Origin: Eulemur rufifrons
Lineage: Eukaryota > Chordata > Mammalia > Primates > Lemuridae
DNA length: 64,000 nt
Assembly (NCBI RefSeq): GCF_041146395.1
Contig: NC_090996.1
Coordinates: forward strand, 26,684,738 to 26,748,737
Direction of reading: 5' to 3'
Below the pieces are notes generated by a model. That model ran no database searches and was not told the origin of the DNA. It worked only from the letters and a program-made list of their open reading frames with translations. Below, piece after piece: positions 1 to 10,839 of the stretch. The number at the start of each line of letters is the position of its first letter. The first letter of the stretch is position 1. A program made the position numbers and the translations under genes.

Positions 1-370
1 AATGTGTGTGATTGAGTTTAACGTACTACTTACATGATCTCCATGTTCCACATGTGAAATCATGCATTTATTTCATCTTGAACTAAGGAAAGGTCAGAGA
101 GGTTTAAATACACACCTCTTCTCCTCCTGCCTTACTGTTGATTTGAATATAAAATGGATCTTGATTTCTAGAAATACTGATTATGCTTGGCACTCAATAA
201 ACATTATGTATATTTAAATGTAAAGAGAAGTGTACAGAGGGCATCTAGTATAGTTCCTGGTGTGTAATAGGCAGACACTAAACAGCTTTCCCTTTCCTCC
301 CTTTTAAAGGTGTTATGTCCAAGGACTGAGGTCCAGTATTTTCAATTACCAAGTTCAAGTTCTTATCACG
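1..370. other. Non-coding stretch with weak repeat scraps
   Basis: No gene is visible. Two short pieces (about 185-215 and 240-285) resemble the 3' ends of L2 or MIR elements: a 'cactcaataaa' tail, and a 'tagttcctggtgtgtaatag' phrase. They are too short to assign firmly. Confidence 0.4.
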
Positions 371-775
371 CTCTACCAGGCCCACATGGTCTGCCTCCTC
401 TCTCCTTGCCACACTCCTCTTCTGTGATTTTCCCCTTACTCCCTTCCCTCCAGCCCCAAAGATCTTGATTTTCCTTAAGCCTTTGCACTAGCTGCTCCTT
501 CTGCCTGGAACAGTCTCCTCCAAGATAGGCTCTTTCCATGGCTTCATCCAATTCTTTGCTCATCAGAAATGAGGACTTCTGCGACCACCTGGAGTTATCG
601 TTTCCTGTCTTGTGACTCTCTATTCTCTTCTGCTGTTGAATTCTTCTGCATAGCACTTACTGTTAGCTGGCACATTTTATATGTATTTTATTTGTTCATA
701 TATTTATTGCCTATCCTCTGCCTCCAACCACACACACTAGAGTATTAGCTCTGTGGAGGAGGAGACTACAGACTA
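371..775 (+). repeat. L2 LINE 3' region, sense
   Basis: The text follows the L2 3' consensus in order. First comes the pyrimidine-rich section, then 'cctttgcactagctgctcc' with 'tgcctggaa', then the 'tattagctctgtggagg' section near the 3' end. It is old and diverged. A 96-codon minus-strand frame over it is a chance frame in the pyrimidine-rich part. Confidence 0.75.
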
Positions 776-1584
776 CATCTTCTGGGAAGTGGTTGCTGGG
801 GTGAGTTCAGCGATTCAATAATAGAGTTGATGTCTTTGTGATTCTCTTGCCCCTTCCTTGGGGATCACAGTGATTGCAGTCCAGCCATCACATCTGTCTC
901 AAGGCCAGCTTCTTGCAATTTTTTAAATCACGAAACCAAAAACTTTCCCAGAAGATCCACTCAGCATCCTTCCACTCATGTCTGAATTGTGTCACATGAC
1001 CAATGCTAGCTGCAAGGGAGTCTGAGAAATCAGGTAGCTATCTTTTCTAGGCTCCATAGTGGGAGATGGCAAGAGTTGGGAAAAGTGATTGAGTCAATCA
1101 GCTGACACTTGATCTAAAAATAGGAATTTTTGCCAACACCGCAGGCCCCTTGGGGAACATTCTGGAAACAAAGATTGCCTCCTATGGGCAGTGCTCAGAT
1201 GCACCGTCTTGTGGGTGGAGAAGTAGTTTACCTGGTTGCTGAGAATGATGGAGAGGTGCCTCCTGGTGTGTGCTCAGCTTCTTTGCCCTCTCTGCCTGCA
1301 GGTGAAACATGCTTTCCCTTTCTTTCTTCCTGTTTTCCCTTCGGCTTTTTCCAGCAGCTCTACTTAGGCAAAGGCAACAAGAGGCAGAAAACTTTGATGC
1401 AAGCAAAGGGACGAGGTTCAGCTGTCATTAATGGAACTCGGGTTTTGATACTTCCTACCTCATAGTTCTAAATTGGGTCAGAATTTTGTATAGAGTAGAG
1501 CACCCCCCAAACCTAAACACCTCATTTTTTTGTTCTTCCACAGTTTACATGACAATTTCACATACATTTGTCAATAACTATGGG
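776..1584. other. Non-coding stretch; possible unassigned old repeat at 835-1075
   Basis: No gene is supported. The block around 995-1040 ('cacatgacca..gctagctgcaaggga..gagaaat') resembles wording at about 23960-24020 and 48300-48365, which suggests a shared old interspersed repeat I cannot name. The 111-codon plus frame at 1130-1465 has no recognisable domain. Confidence 0.35.
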
Positions 1585-1715
1585 GTTTGCATTGCAGAAA
1601 TTATTTAACCCCATTTTACAGATGAGAAAACAGTCTGAAGAGGGCAAATGAGATGTCGAAGTAAGACTCATAAAACTAGCGGTGGCATAGCCAGAACTTA
1701 ATCCTTCCTTTTCTG
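1585..1715 (-). repeat. MIR SINE fragment, antisense
   Basis: It contains 'ccccattttacagatgaga', the reverse complement of the MIR core, followed by diverged tRNA-derived text ending in 'ggcatagccagaactt'. The copy is partial. Confidence 0.8.
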
Positions 1716-2234
1716 CTTCAGGATGTGACACTGCCGTCCGGTGGCATTTATTCTGCATTCCCTTCATGCAGTCTCATCAATTCTGCTCATCCCGTAGTAT
1801 TGGCTTTTGCATCCTGTTGTCATCCATCCTGAGCCCCTCTTCAGCCCAGGAGAGCAGTGTCTCAGCCATCGGTCAAAGCTAATATGCCAGCAATTTCCCA
1901 CAGCTTTGTGGTTGAGCCTGTCTTGATTTATTATTCCAAGTGTGTTGCTTAGGCAACATTGATTAATGATCAATTTCTGCATTACAAGGTAATCATAGAG
2001 CCTGATGAAACTGTTCAGGAAGCTGAGGCAGCCTCTTGAGCAGGCATGGGATGTTCAGCCTTATACCAGATTGTCTGTGGCTGCCAATCTATACATTTAC
2101 ACACTGCATTTGTAAAAGGGATATTGGCCTCCAGGTTACAGTTTTCTGCTTTGTTGTCTATGAGCGCATTTTGAAGTAGGGTGTTGACGAAATGTATTAG
2201 AATAGCTTTTGGCTCTCAATTCTATTTTTTTGCC
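1716..2234. other. Non-coding stretch, nothing recognised
   Basis: Single-copy-looking sequence. I see no repeat family, splice-flanked exon or RNA gene. Confidence 0.4.
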
Positions 2235-2306
2235 AGTGGCAAGCAATGCCTAAAACATAGTAGGCTCTTAAATGTTTGCTGAACAAACAAATGAATGAAT
2301 GGGCCC
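2235..2306 (+). repeat. L2-type 3' terminus
   Basis: The phrase 'cctaaaacatagtaggct', then 'aaatgtttgctgaa', then an (aatg)n end matches the terminal part of L2, including its short tandem tail. Confidence 0.6.
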
Positions 2307-2451
2307 TTGGTTAGGATACATAGCTTTTTTGGCCCTGGCTGGTCACAATTTCTTTCTCTAGGGTTTCTGGATGTTTACATGTAGTATAAGGGTTCCAGAG
2401 TCTCGTGATTCTACAATGGTTGCATCCATTCAGTTTGAAAAACACCTGGGG

Positions 2452-2710
2452 GGAGGTAATAGAGCGCAGTGGTTTGTGACTTCAGAGGTCCTAAGGCCTG
2501 GGTTTGAATCTTGCCTCTCACTTTCTACCTCAGTTACTTTTGGCAAGTTTTTACCCCATTGTGTCTCAGTAGATTCATCTATAAAATAGGAATCTATTGC
2601 CAATGCCTGCTTCATGGGTGGAGCAAGATTAAGTGAATCAAAGCATGTTGAATGCTTAGCACATTGTATGACTCATAAAGTCCTCAGTGATTATTGACTT
2701 TTATTTCTGT
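2452..2710 (+). repeat. MIR SINE, nearly full length, sense
   Basis: The MIR order is intact: a tRNA-like head with a B-box relic ('gggtttgaatcttgcc'), 'cagttacttttggcaag', a core with 'cattgtgtctcag' and 'tataaaatagga', and a tail 'gcttagcacattgtatgac'. MIRs are ancient tRNA-derived SINEs mobilised by L2. Confidence 0.85.
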
Positions 2711-3234
2711 TTAACTTGGGACTCAATTATGACAACATGAAGATTAGCTGAGAATGGGTGAATCCACCTGATGGAATGAAGACTCAGTAGAGTTTGCTAT
2801 AGAATTAGTTCAAGTCCATTATTGACAATAATCCTGAGAGGAAGAACAGAGGGATTACCAAGACCCTCAGTCTGCCGTGGCTAAGAGAATAGGTTTACTC
2901 TTGTTGGCTCAGAGCTTGCTTTCCCACATCCAACACGTTCTATTGACCTTATGTGAGTTTTTCCCTCTGTTCTCGGACCTCCCAGCCTGTCTTGGGATAG
3001 TGGGATAGTGCTTTGTAATTGTTTCTGCACCTTCATTCTTAATCTCTTCTCTGGCAATTTGTCAAAGCTCAGATTTCTAACAGTGAGGACTTTCTTAGCC
3101 ACATTCCTGAGAATGTGGCTTCCTTCCAATTCGCTCCACAAAATGCCCACTATGTTTGCCCAAGAAAGTTTTCAGTTTTTCCTTTTGCTCATCTCTCCAG
3201 CTCTTAGTCTCTTACCAAGATTGGGGCTTGTCCT
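2711..3234. other. Non-coding stretch before an antisense L1
   Basis: No gene is seen. A directly repeated 'gggatagt' is present at 2995-3009. The open frames here run into the L1 relic downstream. Confidence 0.4.
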
Positions 3235-3965
3235 TTTGCAGATTTTTATTGGTGCCTTATTACAGAGAGTAAAATGCACAAATCTAAATGTATGGCTTAA
3301 TGAGTCTAACAAAAGTTTAAAGCTATTATCACCGAAATCCCCATTAAGATATAGAGCATTTCCATCACCCCAGAAAGATCTTCTGGTACCCCCGTCCCAA
3401 AGGCAACTGTTGCTCCACTTTCTATCCTTATAGATTAGTTTTTCCTGTCCTTGAACTTTTTTTGCTCAGCCTTATATCTGTGGGATTTCTCCTCATTGTT
3501 CCATGGATTAGAAGTTGCTTCCTTTTTATTGCTGAGTAGTGTTCCACGATATGAATATGTGGTGGCTTATTTAACCATTCTTCTATTGGTGAACACTGGG
3601 ATTGCTTTCAGTTTTTAACTATTATACATAAAGTTGCAATTAGTGTTCTCTTGCAAGACTTTTTGTGGACGTGTGTTTTCATTTATTTTTGTGGAATTAT
3701 TTAGGAGTGAAATTGTTGGATCATAAAGTAAGCAAATGTTTCTAAGAATTGCCAAACTGTTTTCCAGAGTGGCTGTCTCGTTTTGCATTTCCTTGAGCTT
3801 CCGTTGCTCTGCATACTCGCCAGCACTTAGCATGGTCAGTCCTTTTTATTTTAGCCATTCTGGGGAGTGCACAGTGATTTCTCATTGTGGTTTTCATTTG
3901 CCTTCTCTTGGTAAGTAATGATGTTGACCATCTTGTTATGTGCCTTGTATTTTAAGTTAATTAAC
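3235..3965 (-). repeat. L1M 3' part (ORF2 end), antisense
   Basis: The text is the reverse complement of an old L1 ORF2 C-terminus and 3' region. Landmarks in order are 'ttattgctgagtagtgttcc', 'ggagtgaaattgttggatca', 'gccaaactgttttccagagt' and 'tctcattgtggttttcat'. The reading frame is destroyed. The 141-codon plus frame at 3008-3433 overlaps its edge and is not a gene. Confidence 0.85.
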
Positions 3966-5099
3966 ATTTCTCTTATTGACAGGAAGAGTAATTTTCCAGT
4001 TTGGTCTAAACTGAGCACTATTTTCCCTGTAAGTGCAGATAATGGGTGTCACTCCTTTTTTTGGGGAGCTCCGCTACCATCCCCTTTCCACCGCCCCCTT
4101 CTACCGTCTTCTCCCAAAGCACCCCAGTTCAGCTCTATTTCTGCATAAGTATTTATACATAGCCCTGTGCTGGCTTTGTTAAATAGGCCATAAACGTGTG
4201 TTCAGTGCTTTCATTTAACACCTTGGGGAGTGCAATTAAAATCCTTGCAGAAAAACGGTATCTGAAGTTTATCTGAAGGCATTCAACACGGCCCCGTTCA
4301 GAAATGGTGACCTCCCATTAGCGTGGCACTAGAGAGAACTGTTGGGTGGTGGCTTTTACGTTGTGATTCTTTAACAATGTTTTCCACCTGAAAGATATGA
4401 TCAGACAACATGAAATGTTCTTGCCCTCCTAATAGCAGGGCGACCAAGAGAATAACTAGAAGGATGATAAACACCCACAGAAGCAAGATGATTAAGAATG
4501 CTGATGGATGCAGCGGTATGGGAGCAGAGATCTGCCTCCCTCCTCACTACGGGTTGGATGCAAACCCTTTTTTCATGATGTAAACTCAAGCATGTAACAT
4601 TCCAGAAAGCAAAGCTTACATTAATCAAAGCCTGCGTGCAATGCTTCAGAGACACGGAGGGTAGGATTCTTTCCTTCTCCCTGTTTCTTAAACAATTTAT
4701 TTACTTGCTTATTTTATTTATTTATTTACTCATCTATTGATTTGTCTCTTAGATCTAGTATTGCTAATTTTTAAATGTATTTAAAATGTATGAACAGAAT
4801 GAGTTATTTCCCCAGACTGCAGTAAATAGAGAATAATTATTTCCCTGGGTTGGGTTAAAATATAGCCCCAATCTTCTATTTTTCTAATTAACCACACCTT
4901 GCACTCCACGTTAACAAGTCTCCCTCTTGAGATCTCTGACTCCTCTGCAGATATACGTGAACCGCAGGGTGAGGCTTTAAGCTCCATTTAAAGGGGATAC
5001 TTCAGCTTCCAGATACAGGCAAAGAGAGAATTAACAATTTGGGAACTAGCCCACCTGGTGGCTTAGAACATCTTTTGTTCCCCGTAGAAGGACCTGCCC
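3966..5099. other. Non-coding stretch with an AT-rich simple repeat
   Basis: No gene or clear interspersed repeat is seen. A (TTTA)n tract lies near 4695-4730. The reading frames here are below 90 codons and have no recognisable content. Confidence 0.45.
4695..4730. repeat. (TTTA)n simple repeat
   Basis: A short imperfect run of TTTA units with T-rich interruptions. Confidence 0.8.
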
Positions 5100-5560
5100 A
5101 GCCTGCAGTGTGGCCCCCCAACTACGCTAGTCTCTGCCCCCAGTTCAGCCATCCTTTCCAGTGCTGGACTAACCAGTCTTTCACCACCTTCCCCAGGGCC
5201 TGGCGTTGAAGCCCAGTCACTGGCTCAGTGGCCCTCACAGTGGGTGACTCCTTTGCACTCTTGGTGTCTGTTTCCAAAAACTCAAAATCCCAGTACATCC
5301 TGGAGGTTCCAGTAGGATTCATCATCCTCATCAGAGGAGGGGTCACTCTTCATTCCTCTCTTCCCAGAATGCTCCTGGTCATCTCGAGACACTTGCCCAC
5401 GTCCTCCCCAGCTGCCAGGTCAAGGGTGTTGGAAGGGGCAGCACATGGCAGGCTACGAGGATCCCATCACTCCTCCCCGCAGGGTAGCAGGTGCTTGTGA
5501 ACCTGCCCACCTACCAGGTGAGGGAAGAGGCTGAGAGGATCTTCTTTCTGTGGCTCCCTG
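5100..5560 (-). other. Coding-like block, unidentified; possible decayed retrocopy
   Basis: GC-richer than its surroundings. On the minus strand it carries a 74-codon frame (5122-5346), and a neighbouring frame over 5280-5400 reads an acidic run (SSDEDDESYWN). Alternating frames would fit a frameshifted processed pseudogene, but I do not recognise the parent protein and no poly(A) tail was found. On the plus strand, 5483-5517 is framed by splice-like 'ccccgcag' and 'cag|gtgagg'. It could equally be ordinary unique sequence. Confidence 0.2.
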
Positions 5561-5689
5561 TGTCTACCTGGCCAGAACAACCACCTCAGATGCTCTTACG
5601 GAAACATCGTAGGAAACAACCCCCAGGCACTCGACTGTGAGAGTAGCACGTGTCCATCATCGCAGGCTTAAGAAATGCACATAAATGAT

Positions 5690-5885
5690 GGAAGAAATTA
5701 CAATCACTCATTCACCCATTATCCTACCATGTAGAGGTACCCAGTGTCAACTTTTGTTATGTGTCATTTCAATCTCTTTCCTACGTACCCACACACACAT
5801 ACACACATGGGATTGAATTATTAGTTTTGTATTATAACCTGTTTTTTTTTCCACTTAATATATTATTGATGAATTCATTCCAAGT
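5690..5885 (-). repeat. L1M 3' UTR fragment, antisense
   Basis: Contains 'ggaagaaattacaatcact', 'tgtcatttcaatctctttcc' and 'cctgtttttttttccactta', the antisense wording of an L1M 3' end. The copy is short and diverged. Confidence 0.55.
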
Positions 5886-6060
5886 TATCCACTGAGTGGC
5901 TACCATGTGCCAGGCACTGTGCTAGGCACTGGGCTACAGCATTGACAGAAATCCCTGCCCTCCTGGAACTTGCTCTCTAAGTGGGGTGGGAACAGGTGGA
6001 TAATAAACAAAACAATAATTAAAATATGTTATTTGTTGAATAACGAACAGAAAAGAGAGA
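5886..6060 (+). repeat. Ancient mammalian interspersed repeat, family unassigned
   Basis: 'catgtgccaggcactgtgct', then 'aaatccctgccctcctgga', then 'gataataaacaa' follow a widespread old mammalian repeat. Further pieces occur at 26077-26745, 30130-30440, 42150-42294, 43010-43205 and 53895-54090. Confidence 0.6.
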
Positions 6061-6480
6061 ATACAAAGAAAGAAAGAGGGTTAGGAGGAGGCATGAGTGT
6101 GTGTTTGGGTGTGTTTGTAATTTCCAACGTGATTGATGGTGAGCCCTTGATTACTGTGGTTTTCACTCACTGGGTGTCCTGTTGCAGGTGGTGGGAAGTG
6201 AACACTTGCTTTCTACCTGTTTTGTAGGTGATGTCATTAAACCCCCATGTGTGTGGGTTTGTGTGGGGATGACGCTGCCGAACTGTAGGACCAGGAATGC
6301 CAGCATTTCTGGCCCTGAGCAAAAGTAGTGGTGTTGCGATGTCTGATAAATGCACAAGCTAAAGAAACCAACAGATAAAGGGACCAACAGAAAGGACAAG
6401 AACGAATAGAGACATGCAAGAGGAGATCAGAAAGGAGTGAGAGCTGGGAATCTTCATAAAATTAATAGTGTGTTTGTTGT
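6061..6480. other. Non-coding stretch, TG-rich in part
   Basis: Purine-rich then GT-rich sequence (6085-6270). Several overlapping minus-strand frames of 60-78 codons occur and none resembles a known protein. Confidence 0.4.
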
Positions 6481-6960
6481 TTTGATTAAAAAAGTAAAGC
6501 ATGCACATTAAAGAAAATTTGCAACGTTTCAAAATGAGTGAACAGGGAAGTAAAAGCTACATAACCTCATACCTAAAGATGATAATCGTGCCACATTCTA
6601 TGGCTTTTTATCCAGATATTCATGTGATCATGTTTACATACAGTTTCAGATTTTGGTTTTTTTACCTTGAAATTTTGTCAAGAACATTGACATACAGCTG
6701 CAAGAATATTTAAAAACATGATTTTTAATCATCATATAGTATTCCACTAGGTAAATGAACCGGTGTTGTAATTAAGGCTATAATTTCCTTATTGTTGGGT
6801 GTTTTGGTTGTTTTAGTATTGTATTACTATAAATAATGCGGCCATAAAATCCTTCACCAGCCATCTTTGTCTGCATCTCTGAATATTTTAATAGGACCAA
6901 TTCCTAGGTGTGAGATGACTGGCACAAAGCAGAGGAATTTTTCTTTTTTAAATGCCTGAA
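6481..6960 (-). repeat. L1M 3' part, antisense
   Basis: 'atagtattccactaggtaaa', 'ttactataaataatgcggc' and 'accaattcctaggtgtga' are the antisense landmarks of an L1M 3' end, in order. Confidence 0.65.
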
Positions 6961-7117
6961 GGCTCAAAGAGATGGGAGGGGAGTGGCCGATGCCTTTGTG
7001 TGAGGATATTTGATTTGTTTAACCCCTAGTTGGCACATGACTTGCTGTTCAGGTCATGATTCCGTAATTTTGGCATTACTATCCACTTGGTGGCAATCCC
7101 TGGATTATAATCAAAAT

Positions 7118-7528
7118 GCTTTGGAGGAAACAACAGAAATGTATTGTCTTGCAGTTCTGGAGGCCAGAAGTCTGAAATCCGGGCGTTGGCAGAGTTGATT
7201 GCTCTTGGAGGTGCAGAAGAGAATCCATTGAGGCCTCTCTCCTAGGTTCGGGAGTTGCCCACAATCCTTGGTGCTCCTTGGCTTATACATGGACCATGCC
7301 GATCTCTGTCTCCTTGTTCACATAGCCTCCTTCTCCTTGTGTCTTCTCCCTCTCTCTTCTAAGGACAATTGTCATTGGATTTAGGACCCACGCTAATCCA
7401 GGATAATCTCGTCTTGAGATCCTAAACTTTATCACATCTGCAAAAACACTTTTTCCAAATAAGGTCACATTCACAGGTTCCAGATGGACATGTCTTTTGG
7501 GGACCACCATTCAATTCCCAACACCTTG
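7118..7528 (-). repeat. MLT1-type MaLR LTR, antisense
   Basis: It begins with the reverse complement of the MLT1 3' end ('acaacagaaatgtattgtct', 'cagttctggaggccagaagt'). It runs through the internal 'ccttgttcacatagcctcc' and 'aaggacaattgtcattgga' and ends with 'aataaggtcacattcacagg'. It is close to full LTR length. ERVL-MaLR LTRs are non-coding. No internal region is attached. Confidence 0.85.
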
Positions 7529-7529
7529 C

Positions 7530-7700
7530 ATTCCTCATAAATTTGCCGATTCATTTTGTATTTGCCTTTCTCTCCACCATAGGGTATAGAGTTTTGGTCT
7601 GTTTTTCTCCCCAGTGTTCTATTCCCAGTGACTAGATGATGTTCAGCATGTGGTAGGGATGCAATAAGTATTTTTGAAAGTGAATGAACAAATAATGAAT
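7530..7700 (+). repeat. L2-like 3' terminus
   Basis: 'cattcctcataaatttgcc' leads into 'agcatgtggtagggatgcaa' and a terminal 'tgaatgaacaaat', the usual L2 end wording. Confidence 0.5.
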
Positions 7701-8734
7701 GACATTTTTCGCCACCAATTTTAGCAGTGAGAATTATAGGATAACACGTTTTTCCTCTGACAGTCAAAGATGCCCCTTGGTTCATATATCACTTACCAAT
7801 AAATTAATTTGGAATATGAAGACTTAGTGTGTAATGTGCTCTATGTAAATGAGCAACATAAGTCTAAAATAACTCACAAAGAGCCCATTAATAACCAGAA
7901 CCTTTTGAACTGGAAAAATCAATACTTAAAATGAAATGGGAACTATCACAATCACCAGTGATTTCTTCCCAGAGGGTCTGCATTGCTTAAGAGTGAAAAA
8001 TTCCTGATTTCCTTTAAGATCTTGTTATCTTATCAGGGACTATGTGAAGTCTAAGCATAGTCTTGAACTTTTTTAAAAATGTGACTTACGCATACTTTGA
8101 CCTTATAAAAATGGTATATGGTCAAAAGTTGGATTATTGCGCAAAACTGGTGTGTTTGGGTGGAGGATTCTGCTTTGGGGATAGAGATGGGCTAGAGTCC
8201 TGGGATCTTGGGGACAAGACCTCTCCCACACAGGACCGCTTGTTGCTCTTCCTGGCCCAGGATGAAAGATGCCCCCAGACATGTTGCTCTGTGTCTGGAA
8301 GGAGCAGAGAGAGAGATAACAGGATTTACATTTTGACTCACAGCCTTCAACTCAGGGTTTACGGTTAGGACAGGGTCCTGGAACTCTCGTAACTGCCACT
8401 CCACTGGGCTCCTAGACCTTTTCTCAGACATTCTCCTGTGGGAAAATCATTCCACTGCCTTCTGCTTATCTGCACGTTGCCCAAGTCCTAGTTACAGACT
8501 CGTCCTGTGGCTCCGCTCCAGGAAAATGTTCCAGTTTTCTTTCCCTCTAAGTGCCTGAGAGGGCCAGAGCCCAGGAAGGACGATCCTTAGTAAGATCTGC
8601 TGTTCTTTACCGTTTATTATTTTCAGAGATGTTCCCAGCTTTTAAATTCCAAACAAGAGAATCGGGGGCATCGGACATTCTCCTCTGGTGATCTTTTCTC
8701 TCAAGTATTTCTTCCTCTTTGACTGTCAGAGTGA
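7701..8734. other. Non-coding stretch, no repeat recognised
   Basis: About 1 kb of unique-looking sequence. Two overlapping frames (101 codons plus, 79 codons minus, 8063-8431) are not recognisable proteins. Confidence 0.4.
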
Positions 8735-8965
8735 TATAGGCTTGTTGTTCATAACTTGGGAAATAAAAAGTGTTAAAAATAAAGTCCAAATACCAATAAT
8801 TCCACTACCATAAATAACATCTATTATGATTTGAGTTTATTTTCTTTCCATGTTATCTAAATGAATATCTACATGTACGAATGTTTATATGAACATAGTT
8901 TCATTTTTTATGATTACATATATTATGAAATTATTATATTTTGCACACAGCTTTTCAACATTTTA
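8735..8965 (-). repeat. L1M-like fragment, antisense
   Basis: 'ataccaataattccactacc', 'ttttctttccatgttatct' and 'ttttgcacacagcttttc' fit an L1M 3' end read antisense. It is AT-rich and diverged. Confidence 0.5.
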
Positions 8966-9180
8966 TTGTGAAAAATTTTAAACATGCAGGAAATTGAAAG
9001 AATTGTACAGCAAACACCCATGTACCAACCCTGTAGATTCTACTAGTGTGCTGTGTTTGACTTGTGATATCACTTGTCCCTCCCTTCCTCATGCCTCCTG
9101 TCCTTGTTTTATCCTTCCCTCCTTCCATCTCTCCCTCTACCTATCTCTCCATCCATCCACCTTATTTTTATAACAATTTT
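8966..9180. repeat. Unassigned interspersed repeat (related to 25830-26075)
   Basis: 'aaaattttaaacatgcagga' and 'aacacccatgtaccaaccct' parallel 'aaaatttcaaacatatacaa' and 'aacccccatgtacctatcac' at 25855-25905. The shared order argues for a common repeat, perhaps an L1M end. It is followed by a CCTTCC/ATCC pyrimidine-rich tract (9076-9165). Confidence 0.45.
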
Positions 9181-9286
9181 CAAAGTAGGTAAGGTACATC
9201 ATCTCTTCCAGGGACATAAACAAGGGCAAATGTTGGCAATGGGTGTCCTGAACCTGTTTAGCCAGTTAGTTGCCTCTGTTCTACTA

Positions 9287-9506
9287 GAGCAGAAATTGGC
9301 AAACACTTCTCGTGAAGGGCCAAAGAGTAAACACATTGGCCTTTACAGAGCAGACAGGCTCTATTGCCACCACTGGATGCTGCTGCTGAAGCACAAAAAA
9401 CAGCCATAGACAATATGTAAATGAATATGACTGTGTTCCAATAAAACTTTATTTACAAAAACAAGCAGGGGGCTAGATCTGGCCTGGGGACTAATCCCTG
9501 TTCTAG
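9287..9506 (-). mobile_element. hAT-like DNA transposon fossil
   Basis: Both ends resemble the terminal inverted repeats of an old hAT-type element ('cagaaattggcaaacacttct' region at the left, 'gggactaatccctgttcta' at the right). The internal 'tgtgttccaataaaacttta' is diagnostic of the family. A second copy in the opposite orientation lies at 52683-52985. Non-autonomous, with no transposase. Confidence 0.75.
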
Positions 9507-9711
9507 AGTCTCGGTGACATGGTTAGGTCTGCAAAGGGGAAGCTGCATTTGTTAAGGTCTTCTCTAGGGTTGTGGTAGAATACAGGTTGGAATTCTTCCT
9601 TCTCTGTGTTTTCTGTGTTGGATACACATACTTGAGTATTTGCTAACTGATGTTTAAAGGGGGGGTTTAGGGCATGTCTCCAACACCAGGAGGCTTCAAG
9701 TGCCCCAGTGG

Positions 9712-9915
9712 GGAGGTTAAAAAACCCAGGATCTGGAGCCAGAAAGGCTGGGTTCTAATCCCATCTCCACTTGCCAGCTATGTGATCTTGAGTGAGTTAT
9801 TGAACTTCTCCATGCCTCAGTTTCTTCATCTGTAGAATGGAGGTAGTAACAATAACTATTTTATGGCAGTGTTGAGAACATTAAAGGAGGTAACACTTGC
9901 AAGATGATAAGAGCA
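9712..9915 (+). repeat. MIR SINE, 5' portion, interrupted
   Basis: 'tctggagccagaaaggctgg', 'gccagctatgtgatcttgag' and 'ctcagtttcttcatctgtag' are canonical MIR. The element stops at about 9915 where MER5A starts and resumes at 10135. Confidence 0.85.
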
Positions 9916-10134
9916 GGACTTCTTACCCTGGACACTATTGACATTCTGGGATGGATCATTTTTTGTTTGAGGACGTGCTGTCCTGTGCACGATAGATGTT
10001 TATCACATCTCTGGCCTCTACCTACTAAATGCCAGCAGCACATCTCCCCCAATTTTAACAACCATAAATGCCTCTAGACATTGCCAAGTGTTCCCTGGGG
10101 GGCACAGTCGCCCCTGGTTGGAGACAACTAGATT
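9916..10134 (-). mobile_element. MER5A-type hAT-Charlie element, antisense, nested in MIR
   Basis: It reads 'caggacttcttaccctgg', then 'ctattgacattctgg', then 'ggcacagtcgcccctggttg', the reverse complement of MER5A from end to end. MIR sequence continues on both sides, so both boundaries are defined by the host element. Confidence 0.85.
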
Positions 10135-10175
10135 AGAACAATGCCTGGTGTTAATAAATGTCAGTTCTTATTAGA
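10135..10175 (+). repeat. MIR SINE, 3' portion after the MER5A insertion
   Basis: 'agaacaatgcctggtgtta' and 'ataaatgtcag' continue the MIR at exactly the point where it was broken. Confidence 0.75.
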
Positions 10176-10289
10176 GATTGTTGAGGATTTCAAATGTTGA
10201 AGCCAGTGGTGCAGATTATTATATATCCAGGTACTACAAAGAGTGGGATCTCTGAAGACAAACACTAAGATTTTTACCATAATCGTATT

Positions 10290-10480
10290 AATAAAAATGG
10301 TAGTAGCTAACACATACATGTCTTACTGTGTGCCAGACGTGGTTCCGAGCACTTCACCTGTATCAATGTCCTTGATCCGGTAACAACCCAGTCACCCCAG
10401 CTCTCCCAGCGACAGTCTCTGCTTTCGATATTGGTCGACACAGTAAAAGAAGAGATTGAACCTGGGACAGATCTTGGGCC
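10290..10480 (-). repeat. MIR SINE, antisense
   Basis: 'gtagtagctaacacatacat', 'actgtgtgccagacgtggtt' and 'gagcacttcacctgtatcaa' match MIR read from its 3' end. The tRNA-like part is decayed. Confidence 0.7.
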
Positions 10481-10663
10481 ATGCTGCAAGGGGGTAAAGG
10501 TTTGGGGCTACGCAAGATTCTGTAAAAGCTTGCTCCTGTGACGTGGAAGTACACCTACAGTGACAGCCTCAGGAAAGCCAGAAAAATTCCCCGAGATTCT
10601 GCGCTCCAGACGTGTCTCTGTGTTCACCGTGCTCCCTCCATGACCCCAGGGAGGACACAATCA

Positions 10664-10683
10664 TTGGGGGTGGGGGAGGGGAG
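10664..10683 (+). other. G-run, possible G-quadruplex
   Basis: Three or four closely spaced runs of four or five G lie just upstream of the L1 3' end at 10713. Confidence 0.5.
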
Positions 10684-10712
10684 TCCAGGCACAGGGAAAG
10701 CTTGACGATAAA

Positions 10713-10835
10713 GTTCAATTTATTTATTTATTTATTTTTATTTCAGCTTATTATGGGGGTACAAAAGTTCAGGTTATGTATATTGCCCATGCCTCCCCCC
10801 CTCCCCCATTCCCCTGAGTCAGAACTTCAAGCTAG
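10713..10835 (-). repeat. Strepsirrhine-type L1 3' end, antisense
   Basis: A (TTTA)n/T-rich tail is followed by 'agcttattatgggggtacaa', 'aggttatgtatattgccca' and a C-rich run. This is the antisense start of a lemur-type L1 3' UTR. It is severely 5' truncated. Confidence 0.8.
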
Positions 10836-10839
10836 AGTT

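Noticed and set aside
3008..3433. 141-codon plus frame
   Set aside because: It overlaps an antisense L1M relic; a chance frame.
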